Shown piece after piece: positions 48,730 through 61,125 of a stretch of DNA of 64,000 nt (positions within the stretch are counted from its first letter, which is position 1; every line of letters starts with the position of its first letter). Position numbers and translations under genes: made by a program. The DNA lies in contig CATKHW010000360.1 in assembly GCA_949752795.1 (NCBI GenBank), positions 124,001 to 188,000 of the forward strand, read 5' to 3'. The notes below the pieces were generated by a model, which ran no database searches, was not told the DNA's origin, and saw only the letters and a list, made by a program, of their open reading frames with translations. The DNA is from Hyperoodon ampullatus. Lineage: Eukaryota > Chordata > Mammalia > Artiodactyla > Ziphiidae.

Positions 48730-51700
48730 GGAGCAGTGCGATGAAAAGTGCATAGAGAATTGTGATGACAAAGCATGTAACACTGTGATGAAAAGCATCA
48801 TGGAGCACAGTGATGCCAAAAACGTGGAGAATTGTTATGACAGGGGACATGGAGCATTGTGATGACCAGGGCATGGAGTATTGTGATGGCAAGACCGTGG
48901 AGCATTGTGATGAGAAGACCATGGATAATTGTGATGATGAGCGTCATGGAGCACTGTAATGACAAGGGGTATGGAGCATTGTGATGACAGGGGTCATGGA
49001 GCATTGTGATGACAAGGTTCATGGAGCATTCTGATGACAAGCTTGTGGAGTATTTTGATGACAATGACATGGAGCATTTTGATGAAAATGGCATGGGGCA
49101 TTGTGATGAAAAAGACATGGAGCCTTTTCATGACAGTTTTCAGGGAGCATTCTGACGACAAGTGTCAGGGAGCATTGTGATGACAAAGGTCATGGAGAAT
49201 TGTGACGACAAGGGCATGGAGTATTGTGATGACAAGCACATGGAGCTTGCTATGACGGGGTCATGGAGCATTGCGATGACAAGTGCATAGAGAATTGTGA
49301 TGACAAAGCATGTAACACTGTGATGAGAAGTGTCATGGAGCATAGTGATGCCAAGATCGTGGAGAATTGTGATGACAGGGGACATGGAGCATTGTGATGA
49401 CCAGGGCATGGAGCATTGCGAAGGCAAGATCGTGGAGCATTGTGATGAGAAGACCATGGATAATTGTAATGACGAGGGTCATGGAGCACTGTAATGACAA
49501 GGGGTATAGAGCATTGTGATGACAGTGGTCATGGAGCATTGTGATGACCGGGGACATGGAGCATTGTGATGCCCAAGGCATGGAGCACTGTGATGGCAAG
49601 ACCGTGGAGCATTGTGATGAGAAGACCATGGATAATTGTGATGAGGAGCGTCATGGAGCACTGTAATGATAAGTGGTATGGAGCCTTGTGATGACAGGGG
49701 TCATGGAGCATTGTTATGACAGTGGTCATGGAGCATTGTGATGACAAGGGTCATGGAGCATTTTGATGACAAGGGCGTGGAGCATTGTGATGAGAAGACC
49801 ATGGGCAATTGTGATTACGAGTGTCATGGAGCACTGTAATGACAAGCAGTATGGAGAATTGTGATGACAGGGGTCATGGAGCATTGTGATGACTGGGGAC
49901 ATGGAGCATTGTGATGACCAGGGCATGGAGCATTGTGATGGCAAGACCGTGGAGCACTGTGATGAGAAGACCATGGATAATTGTGATGACGAACATCATG
50001 CAGCACTGTAATGACAAGGGGCATGGAACATTGTGATGACAGGTGTCATGGAGCATTGTGATGACAGGGGTCATGGATCATTGAGATGACAAAGGTCACG
50101 GAGCATTCTGATGACAAGCTTGTGGAGTATTGTGATGACAATGGCATGAAGCATTGTGATGAAAAGGGCATGGATCATTGTGATGAAAAAGGCATGGAGA
50201 CTTGTCATGACAGGGTTCAATGAGCATACTGATGACAAGTGTCAGGGAGCATTATGATGACAAGTGTATTGAGAATTGTGATGACAAAGGTCATGGAGCA
50301 TTGTGATGAGAAGTCCATGGATAATTGTGATGACCAGCGTCATGGGCGTTGTGATGACAAGTGTTATGGAACATTGTGATCACAAGGGTTTGGAGCATTG
50401 TGATGAGAGAGGTCATGGAGAATTTTGATTTCATTGTGATGACAATAGCATGAAGCATTATGATGATGGGCATGGTGCATTGTGATGACAGGGTTCATGG
50501 AGCATTGAGATGAAAAGAGTCATGGATCATTGTAATAACAAGGGTCTTGGAGCATTGTGATGACAAGGGCATGGAGTATTGTGATGAGAAGGCCATGGAG
50601 CATTCTGATGACATGCGTCAGGGAGCTTTGTGATGACATGGGCATGGAGCATTGTGATTACATGGGTCTTGGAGCATTGTGATGACAAGGGCCATGGAGT
50701 CTTGTGATGACAAGGCCGTAGAACATTGTGATGGCAGGGGTCATGGAGCATTGTTATGACAGGTGTAAGGGAGCATTGTGATGACAAGGGCATGGAGCAT
50801 TGGTGTGAAAAGTTTCATGGATTATTGTGATGAGAGTGAGCATGGAGCATTGTGATAACAAGGGCACGGAACACAGTGATACATGTGTCATGGAGGATTG
50901 CAATGACAAGGGCATGGAGAATTGTGATGACAAGCGTCATGGAGCTTTGTGATGACAACAGCATGGAGCAATGTGTTGAGAGGTTTCATGGATCTTTGTG
51001 ATGACAATGGCATGGAGCATTGTGATTCCAAGGGTCATGGAGCTTTGTGATGACATAGGCCATGGAGCATTTTGATGACAAGGGCGTGGTGCATTGTGAT
51101 GAGAAGGGCAGGGAGCATTGTGATGACAGGGTCATGGAGCAATTGGATGAAAAAGGTCATGGAACATTTTGATGACAGTGTTTATGGAACATTGTGATGT
51201 TAGGGGTCATGGAGCATTGTGATGTAAAGGGTCATGGAGCATTGTGATGTCAGGGGTCATGGAGCATTGTGATGATAAGAGCATGTAGCATTGTTGTGAC
51301 AAGGGTCATGGAACATTGGGATGACAGGGTGGAGGGAGTATTGTGTTGACTAGTGATGGAACATTGTTATATCAGTGGTGAGAGAGCATTTTGATGAGAG
51401 GTGCATGGAGCATTGTGATGACAAGGCTGTGGAGCATTGTGATGAGAAACGCAGGGCACATTGTGATGACATGGGTCATGGAACATTGTGCTGACAAACG
51501 CATGGAGCATTGTGATGACAAGGTTTATGGAGCAATGCGATGACAAAGATGTGGAGCATTGTGATGACAAGCGCATGGCACATTTGATGCCATGTGTCAT
51601 GGAGTAATGTGCTGACAAAGGCATGGAGCATTGTGATGACAAGGGTCACCGAGCATTGTGATGAAATGTTCATGGAGTGTTGTGGTCACAAAGGTTACAG

Positions 51701-52650
51701 AGCCTTGTGATGACGAGGGCATGGACCATTGTGATGACAAAGGTCATGAAGCATTGTGATGACTGGAGTCACGGAGCATTGTGATGACAGGGGTCATAGA
51801 GCATTGTGATGAAAGGGCATGGGGCATTGTGATGACAGGGGCATGTTGCATTGGTTTGACAAGTTTCAGGGATTATTGTGATGACAGTGGGCATGGCGCA
51901 TTGTGATGACAAGGGCATGGAGCATTGTGATGAGAAGGTCATGGAGTATTGTGAAGAAGAGTTTCAGGGAGCATTGTGATGACATATGTCATGGTCTATT
52001 GCAATGACAATGGAATGTAGCATTGTGATGCCAAGTGTCATGGAGGATTGTGATGACAAAGGTAATGCAGCATTTTGATGACAAGGGCTTGGAGCACTGT
52101 GATGACAAGGGTCATGGAGCATTGTGATAACAAGGGCCATTGAGAATTTTGATGACATGTTCATGAAGCATTGTGATGACAATCACATGGAGCTTGCTAT
52201 GACAGGGGTCATGGAGCATTGCGATGACAAGTGCATAGAGAATTGTGATGACAAAACATGTAACACTGTGATGAGAAGTATCATGGAGCATAGTGATGCC
52301 AAGAACGTGGAGAATTGTGATGACAGGGGACATGGAGCATTGTGATGGCAAGACCGTGGAGCACTGTGATGAGAATACCATGGACAATTGTGATGACGAG
52401 CGTCATGGAGCACTGTAATGACAAGGGTTATGGAGCATTGTGATGACAGGGGTCATGGAGCATTGTGATGACTGGGGACATGGAGCATTGTGATGACCAG
52501 GGCATGGAGCCTTGTGATGGCAAGATCGTGGAGCACTGTGATGAGAAGATCATGGATAATTGTGATGACGAGTGTCATGGAGCACTGTAATGACAAGGGG
52601 TATAGAGCATTGTGATGACAGGGGTCATGGAGCATTGTTATGACAGTGGT
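48730..52650 (+). repeat. Minisatellite higher-order block, proximal copy
   Basis: The order of variant units here recurs at 59,670-64,000. Landmarks: tatgacggggtcatgg at 49,251 and 60,188 (offset 10,937); aggtgtcatggagcattg at 50,041 and 61,323 (11,282); acatgcgtcagggagc at 50,611 and 61,893 (11,282); gtgtgaaaag at 50,803 against gtctgaaaag at 62,085 (11,282). The step of 345 bp reflects a local expansion in the distal copy. Within this block, part of the series around 48,481 is repeated again at 51,964 (offset 3,483). Confidence 0.8.
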
Positions 52651-55600
52651 CATGGAGCATTGTGATGACAAGGGTCATGGAGCATTTTGATGACAAGGGC
52701 GTGGAGCATTGTGATGAGAAGACCATGGACAATTGTGATTACGAGTGTCATGGAGCACTGTAATGACAAGCGGTGTGGAGCATTGTGATGACAGGGTCAT
52801 GGAGCATTGTGATGACTGGGGCCATGGAGCATTGTGATGACCAGGGCATGGAACATTGTGATGGCAAGACCGTGGAGCACTGTGATGAGAAGACCATGGA
52901 TAATTGTGATGACGAACATCATGGAGCACTGTAATGACAAGGGGCATGGAGCATTGTGATGACAGGTGTCATGGAGCATTGTGATGACAGGGGTCATGGA
53001 TCATTGAGATGAAAAGTGTCACGGAGCATTCTGATGACAAGCTTGTGGAGTATTGTGATGACAATGGCATGGAGCATTGTGATGAAAAGGGCATGTATCA
53101 TTGTGATGAAAAAGGCATGGAGACTTGTCATGACAGGTTTCAATGAGCAAACTGATGACAAGTATCAGGGAGCATTGTGATGACAAGTGTATTGAGAATT
53201 GTGATTACAAAGGTCATGGAGCATTGTGATGAGAAGTCCATGGATAATTGTGATGACGAGCGTCATGGAACACTGTAATGACAAGGGGTATGGAGCATTG
53301 TGATGACAGGGGTCATGGAGCATTCTGAAGACAATGATCAGGGAGCATTCTGATGACAAGCTTGTGGAGTATTGTGATGACAATGACATGGAGCGTTGTG
53401 ATGAAAAGGACATGGAGCATCCTTATGAAAAAGGCATGGAGCATTTTCATGACAGTGTTCAAGGAGTATTCTGACGACAAGTGTCAGGGAGCATTGTGAT
53501 GACAAGTGTATTGAGAATTGTGAGGACAAAGGTCATGGAGCATTGTGACGACAAGTGCATGGAGTATTGTCATGACAGTCATCATGGATTGTTGTGATTT
53601 CAAGTGTTATGGAACATTGTGATCACAAGGGGTTGGAGCATTGTGATGACAGAGGTCATGGACCATTTTGATTTCAAGGAGCATGGAGCATTGTGATGAC
53701 AAAGGCATGGAGCAATGTGATCCCAAGGTTCATGGAGGATTGTGATGAAAATGGTAATGGAGTATTGTGATGACAAGCTCATGGAGCATTGTGATGACAA
53801 GGTCATGTAGGATTTTGATGACACAGGCATGGAGAATTGTGATGATAAGGGTCATGGAGCACTGTGATGATAAGCGTCACGGAGCATTGTGATTACAGGG
53901 GTCATGGAGCATTGGGATGACAAGGGCATGGATCATTGTGATGACAAGTGTCATGGAGCATTGGGCTGAAAATGTTCATGGAGCATTGTGATGACAAGGG
54001 AATGGAGCATTGTGATGACAAGAGTCCCGGATCATTGTGTTGTCAGGGGTCATGGAGTGTTGTGATGACAGTGGTCATGGAGGATTGTGATGATATGGGT
54101 CATGGAGCATTGTGATGAGAAGGTCATGAAGCATTGGGCTGAAAATGTTCATGGAGTATTGTGATGACATGGGTCATGGAGCATTGTAATGAGAAGGGAA
54201 TTGAGCACTGTGATGACAAGGTCCTGGAGCATTGTGATGGGAAGTCCATGGAGCCTTGTGATGACAATTCTCATGGAACATTCTGATGAAAAGGGGCATG
54301 GAGCATTGTGATTACAGGGGTCTTGGAGCATTGTGATGACAAGGGCATGGAGTATTGTGATGAGAAGGCCATGGAGCATTCTGATGACATGCGTCATGGA
54401 GCTTTGTGCTGACAAGGGCATGGAGCATTGTGATGAAAATGGCATGGATCATTGTTATGAAAAAGGCATGGAGCCTTGTCATGACAGGGTTCTAGGAGCA
54501 TACTGACGACAAGTGTCACGGAGCATTGTGATGACAAGTGTAATGAGCATTGTGATGACAAAGTTCATGGAGCATTGTGATGAGAAGACCATGGATAATT
54601 TTGATGATGAGCGTCATGGGGTGTTGTGATGATAAGTTTTATGGAACATTGTTATCACAAGGGTTTGGAGCATTGTGATGACAGAGGTCATGGAGCATTT
54701 TGATTTCATTGTGATGACAATAGCCTGAAGCATTATGGTGATGGGCATGGTGCATTGTGATGACAGCATTCATGGAGCATTGAGATGAAAAGAGGCATGG
54801 AGCATTGTGATTACAGGGGTCTTGGAGCATTGTGATGACAAGGGCAAGGAGCATTGTGATGAGAAGGCCATGGAGCATTCTGATGACATGTGTCATTGAG
54901 CTTTGTGATGACAAGGGCATGGAGCATTGTGATTACAGGGGTCTTGGAGCATTGTGATGACAAGGGTCATGGAGCCTTGTGATGACAATGGTGTGGAACA
55001 TTGTGATGGCAGGGGTCATGGAGCATTGTTATGACAGGTGTAATGGAGCATTGTGATGAGAAGGGCATGGAGCATTGGTCTGAAAAGTTTCATGGATTAT
55101 TGTGATGAGAGTGGGCATGGAGCATTGTGATGACAAGGTCACGGAACACTGTGATCCATGGGTCATGGAGGATTTTAATGACAAGGGCATGGAGCATTGT
55201 GATGAGAAGGGCATCGAACATTGTTTTTACAAGCGTCATGGAGTTTTGTGATGACAAGGGCATGGAACAATGTGATGAGACCGTTCATGGAACATTGTGA
55301 TTCCAAGGGTTAAGGAGCTTTGTGATGACAAAAGTCATGGAGCATTTTGATGTCAAGGGCGTGGTGCATTGTGATGAGAAGGGCAGGGAGAATTTTGATG
55401 ACAGGGTCATGCAGCAATTTGATGAAAAGTGTAATGGAATATTTTGATGACAGGGGTTATAGAACATTGTGATGTCAGGGGTCATGGAGCTTTGGGATGA
55501 AAAGGGTCATGGAGCCTTTTGATGACAGGGGTTATGGAACATTGTGATGTCAGGGGTCATGGAACATTGTGATGATAAGGGGATGTAGCATTGTGATGAC

Positions 55601-58600
55601 AGGGGTCATGCAACATTGTGATTACAAGGGTGAGGGAGTATTGTGATGACTAGTGATGGAACATTGTGATATCTCTGTTGAGAGAGCATTTTGATGAGAA
55701 GTGCATGGAGCATTGTGATTACAAGGTTTATGGAGCATTACGATGACAAGGTTGTGGACCGTTGTGATGAAAATTACGTGGCACATTGTGATGACAAGGG
55801 TCATGGAGCATTGTTCTGACAAAGGCATGGAGCATTATGATGACAAGGGTCACGGAGCATTGTGATGAAACGTTCATGGAGTATTGTGGTTACAAAGGTC
55901 ACAGAGCCTTGTGATGATGTGGGCATGGACCACTGTGATGACAAATGTTATGAAGCATTGTGATGACTGGAGTCACAGAGCATTGTGATGACAAGGGTCA
56001 TGGAGCATTGTGATGACAAGGGCATGGAGCATTGTGATGACAGGGGCATGGAGCATTGGTCTGACAAGTTTAATAGATTATTGTGATGACAGTGGGCATG
56101 GGGCATTGTGATGACAAGGGCATGGGGCATTGTGATGAGAAGGTCATGGAGTATTGTGAAGACAGGTGTCAGGGAGCATTGTGATGACATATGTCATGGT
56201 CCATTGCGATGACAATGGCATGGAGCATTGTGATGCCAAATGTAATGGAGGATTGTGATGACAAATATAATGGAGCATTGTGATGACTAGGGCTTGGAGC
56301 ATTATGATGACAAGGGCCATTGAAAATTTTCATGACAAGGTCGTGAAGCATTGTGATGACAAGGTGCTGGAGCATTGTGATGAGAAAACCATGGAGCCTT
56401 GTGAGACAAGTCTCATGGAGCATACTGATGAAAAGGGGCATGGAGCATTTTGATTAGAGTGTCTTGGAAAATTGTGATGACAAGGGCATGGAGCATTGTG
56501 ATGAGAAGGCCAAGGAGCAGTCTGATGACATGCGTCATTGAGCTTTGTGATGATAAGGGCATGGAGCATTGTAATTACAGGCGTCTTGGAGCATTGTGAT
56601 GAAAAAGGCATGGATCATTGTGATGAAAAAGGCATGGAGCCTTGTCATGACAGGGTTCAAGGAGCATACAGAGAACAAGTGTCAGGGAGCATTTTGATGA
56701 CAAGTGTATTGAGCATTGTGATGACAAAGGTCATGGAGCATTGTGAAGAGAAGACCATAGATAATTGTGATGACGAGCGTCATGGGGCATTGTGATGACA
56801 AGTGTTATGGAATATGGTGATCACAAGGGTTTGGAGCAGTGTTATGACAGAGGTCATGGAGCATTTTGATTTCATTGTGATGACAATAGCCTGAAGCATT
56901 ATGATGATGGGCATGGTGCATTGTGATGACAGGGTTCATGGATCATTGAGATAAAAAGGGACATGGAGCATTGTGATTACAGGGGTCTTGGAGCATTGTG
57001 ATGAGAAGGGTCATGGAGCCTTGTGATGACAAGGCCATGGAACATCGTGATGGCAGGGAACATGGAGCATTGTTATCACAGGGGTAATGGAGCATTGTGA
57101 TGGCAAGGGCATGGAGCATTCTGATGACATGCATCATGGAGCTCTGTGATGACAAGGGCATGTAGCCCTGTGATTACAGGTGTCTTGGAGCATTGTGATG
57201 ACAAGGGTCATGGAGCCTTGTGATGACAAGGCCGTGGAACGTTGTGATGGCAGTGTTCATGGAGCATTATTATGACAGGGGTAATGGAGCATTGTGATGA
57301 CAAGGGCATGGAACATTTGTCTGAAAAGTTTCATGGATTATTGTGATGAGAGTGGGCATGGAGCATTGTGATGACAAGGGCACGGAACACAGTGATCCAT
57401 GGGTCATGGAGGATTGTAATGACAAGGGCATGGAGCATCGTGATGAGAAGGGCATCGAGCAGTGTGATGACAAGCACCATGGAGCTTTTTGATGACAATT
57501 GCATGGAACAATGTGATGAGAGGTTTCATGGAGTATTGTGATGACAATGGCATGGAGCATTGTGATGCCAAGGGTCATGGAGCATTTTGATGACAAGGGT
57601 GTGGTGCATTGTGATGAGAAGGGCAGGGAGCACTGTGATGACATTGTCATGGACCAATTTGATGAAAAGGGTCATGGAACATTTTGATGAGAGGCGTTAT
57701 GTAACAATTTGATGTCAGGGGTCATGGAGCATTTTGATGAAAAGTGTCATGGAGCATTTTGATGACAGGGGTTATGGAACATTGTGATGTCAGGGATCAT
57801 CGAACATTGTGATGATAAGTGCATGTAGCATTGTGATGACAGGAGTCATGGAACATTGTGATGACAGGGTTGAGGGAGTATTGTGATGAATAGTGATGTA
57901 ACATTGTGATATCAGTGGTGAGAAAGCATTTTGATTTGAAGTGCATGGAGCATTGTGATGACAAGGTTTATGGAGCATTGTGATGACAAGATTGTGGAGC
58001 ACTGTGACGGCAAGCGCATGGTGCATTGTGATGACATGGGTCATGGAGCATTGTGCTGACAAGCGCATGGAGCATTGTAATGACAATGGTCATGGAGCAT
58101 TGTGCTGAGAAAGGCATAGAGCATTGTGATGACAAGGGTCAAAGAGCATTGTGATGAAAAGTTCATGAAGCATTGTGGTTAAAATGGTCACAGAGACTGT
58201 TGATGACAAGGGCATGGACCACTGTGATGACAAAGGTCATGAAGCCTTGTGATGACTGGAGTCACGGAGCATTGTCATAACAGGGGTCATGGAGCATTGT
58301 GATAACAAGGGCTTGGGGCATTGTGATGACAAGGGCATGGAGCATTGGTCTAATAAGTTTCATGGCTTATTGCGATGACAGTTGGAATGGCGCATTGTGA
58401 TGAAAAGGGCATGGAGCATTGTGATGACCAGGTCATTCATTATTGTGAAGACAGGTGTCAGGGAGCATTGTGATGACATATGTAATGGCCCATTGTGATG
58501 ACAATGCCATGGAGCATTGTGATGCCAAGTGTCATGGAGGATTCTGATGACAAAGGTAATGGAGCATTGTGATGACAATGGCTTGGAGCATTGTGATGAC

Positions 58601-60498
58601 AAGGGTCAGGGAGCATTGTGCTGACAAGTGCATGGAAAATTGTGATGACAAGGGACATGGAGCATTCTGATGACAAGCTTGTGGAGTATTTTGATGACAA
58701 TGGCATAGAGCATTGTGTTGAAAATGGCATGGTGCATTTTGATGAAAAAGGCATGGAGCCTTTTTGTGACAGGGTTCAAGGAGCATTCTGACGACAAGTG
58801 TCAGGGAGCATTGTGATGACAAGTGTATCGAGAATTGTGATGACAAAGGTCATGGAGCATTGTGATGAAAAGGGCATGGAGTATTGTGATGACAGGCATC
58901 ATGGAGCATTGTGATGACAAGTGTTATGGAACATTGTGATCACAAGGGTTTGGAGCATTGTGATGACAGAGGTCATGGATCATTTTGATTTCAAGGAGCA
59001 TGGAGCATTGTGATGACAAGGGCATGGAGCAATGTGATCCCAAGGTTCATGGAGGATTGTGATGGCAATGGTAATGGAGTATTGTGATGACAAGTGCATA
59101 GAACATTGTAATGACAAGGTCATGTAGCATTTTGCTGACAAAGGCATGGAGCATTGTGATGACAGGTGTCATGGAGCACTGTGATGACAAGCGTCACGGA
59201 GCATTGTGATTACAGGGGTCATGGAGCATTGGGATGACAAGGGCATGCATCATTGTGATGACAAGTGTCATGGAGCATTGGGCTGAAAATGTTCATGGAG
59301 TATTGTGATGACAGGGGTCATGGAGCATTGTGATGACTAGGGAATGGAGCATTGTGATGACAAGAGTCCCGGATCATTGTGTTGTCAGGTGATATTGAGC
59401 GTTGTGATGACTGTGGTCATGGAGAATGGTGATGATATTGCTCATGGAGCATTGTGATGAGAAGGTCATGGAGCATTGGGCTGAAAATGTTCATGGAGTA
59501 TTGTGATGACAGGGGTCATGGAGCATTGTGATGATAAGGGAATGGGGCATTTTGATGACAATGTCCTGGAGCATTGTGATGAGAAGACCATGGAGCCTTG
59601 TGATGACAAGTCTCATGGAGCATTCTGATGAAAAGTGCCATGGAGCATTGTGATTACAGGGGTCTTGGAGCATTGCGATGACAAGTGCATAGAGAATTGT
59701 GATGACAAATCATGTAACACTGTGATGAAAAGCATCATGGAGCACAGTGATGCCAAGAATGTGGAGAATTGTGATGACAGGGGACATGGAGCATTGTAAT
59801 GACCAGGGCATGGAGTATTGTGATGGCAAGACCGTGGAGCATTGTGATGAGAAGACCATGGATAATTGTGATGATGAGCGTCATGGAGCACTGTAATGAC
59901 AAGTGGTATGGAGCATTGTGATAACAGGGGTCATGGAGCATTGTGATGACAAGGTTCATGGAGCATTCTGATGACAAGCTTGTGGAGTATTTTGATGACA
60001 ATGACATGGAGCATTTTGATGAAAATGGCATGGGGCATTGTGATGAAAAAGACATGGAGCCTTTTCATGACAGTTTTCAGGGAGCATTCTGACGACAAGT
60101 GTCAGGGAGCATTGTGATGACAAAGGTCATGGAGAATTGTGACAACAAGGGCATGGAGTATTGTGATGACAAGCACATGGAGCTTGATATGACGGGGTCA
60201 TGGAGCATTGCGATGACAAGTGCATAGAGAATTGTGATGACAAAGCATGTAACACTGTGATGAGAAGTGTCATGGAGCATAGTGATGCCAAGATCGTGGA
60301 CAATTGTGATGACAGGGGACATGGAGCATTGTGATGACCAGGGCATGGAGCATTGCGATGGCAAGATCGTGGAGCATTGTGATGAGAAGACCATGGATAA
60401 TTGTGATGACGAGGGTCATGGAGCACTCTAATGACAAGGGGTATAGAGCATTGTGATGACAGTGGTCATGGAGCATTGTGATGACCGGGGACATGGAG

Positions 60499-60843
60499 CA
60501 TTGTGATGCCCAAGGCATGGAGCACTGTGATGGCAAGACCGTGGAGCATTGTGATGAGAAGACCATGGATAATTGTGATGAGGAGCATCATGGAACACTG
60601 TAATGACAAGTGGTATGGAGCCTTGTGATGACAGGGGTCATGGAGCATTGTTATGACAGTGGTCATGGAGCATTGTGATGACAAGGGTCATGGAGCATTT
60701 TGATGACAAGGGCGTGGAGCATTGTGATGAGAAGACCATGGACAATTGTGATTACGAGTGTCATGGAGCACTGTAATGACAAGGGGTATAGAGGATTGTG
60801 ATGACAGTGGTCATGGAGCACTGTGATGACTGGGGACATGGAG
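60499..60843 (+). repeat. 345-bp tandem duplication within the minisatellite, first copy
   Basis: The string cattgtgatgcccaaggc occurs at 60,499 and 60,844, and ~280 bp after each match closely (to about 61,125). In the proximal block the same string occurs only once (49,562). So a block of 14 units (345 bp) was duplicated after the ~11 kb duplication, in the distal copy only. Confidence 0.8.
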
Positions 60844-61125
60844 CATTGTGATGCCCAAGGCATGGAGCACTGTGATGGCAAGACCGTTGAGCATTGTGAT
60901 GAGAAGACCATGGATAATTGTGATGAGGAGCATCATGGAACACTGTAATGACAAGTGGTATGGAGCCTTGTGATGACAGGGGTCATGGAGCATTGTTATG
61001 ACAGTGGTCATGGAGCATTGTGATGACAAGGGTCATGGAACATTTTGATGACAAGGGCGTGGAGCATTGTGATGAGAAGACCATGGACAATTGTGATTAT
61101 GAGTGTCATGGAGCAGTGTAATGAC
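60844..61125 (+). repeat. 345-bp tandem duplication, second copy
   Basis: It follows the first copy directly and shares gatgaggagcatcatggaac and tggtatggagccttgtg. It then rejoins the unduplicated series at gacaagcagtatggagc. Confidence 0.75.
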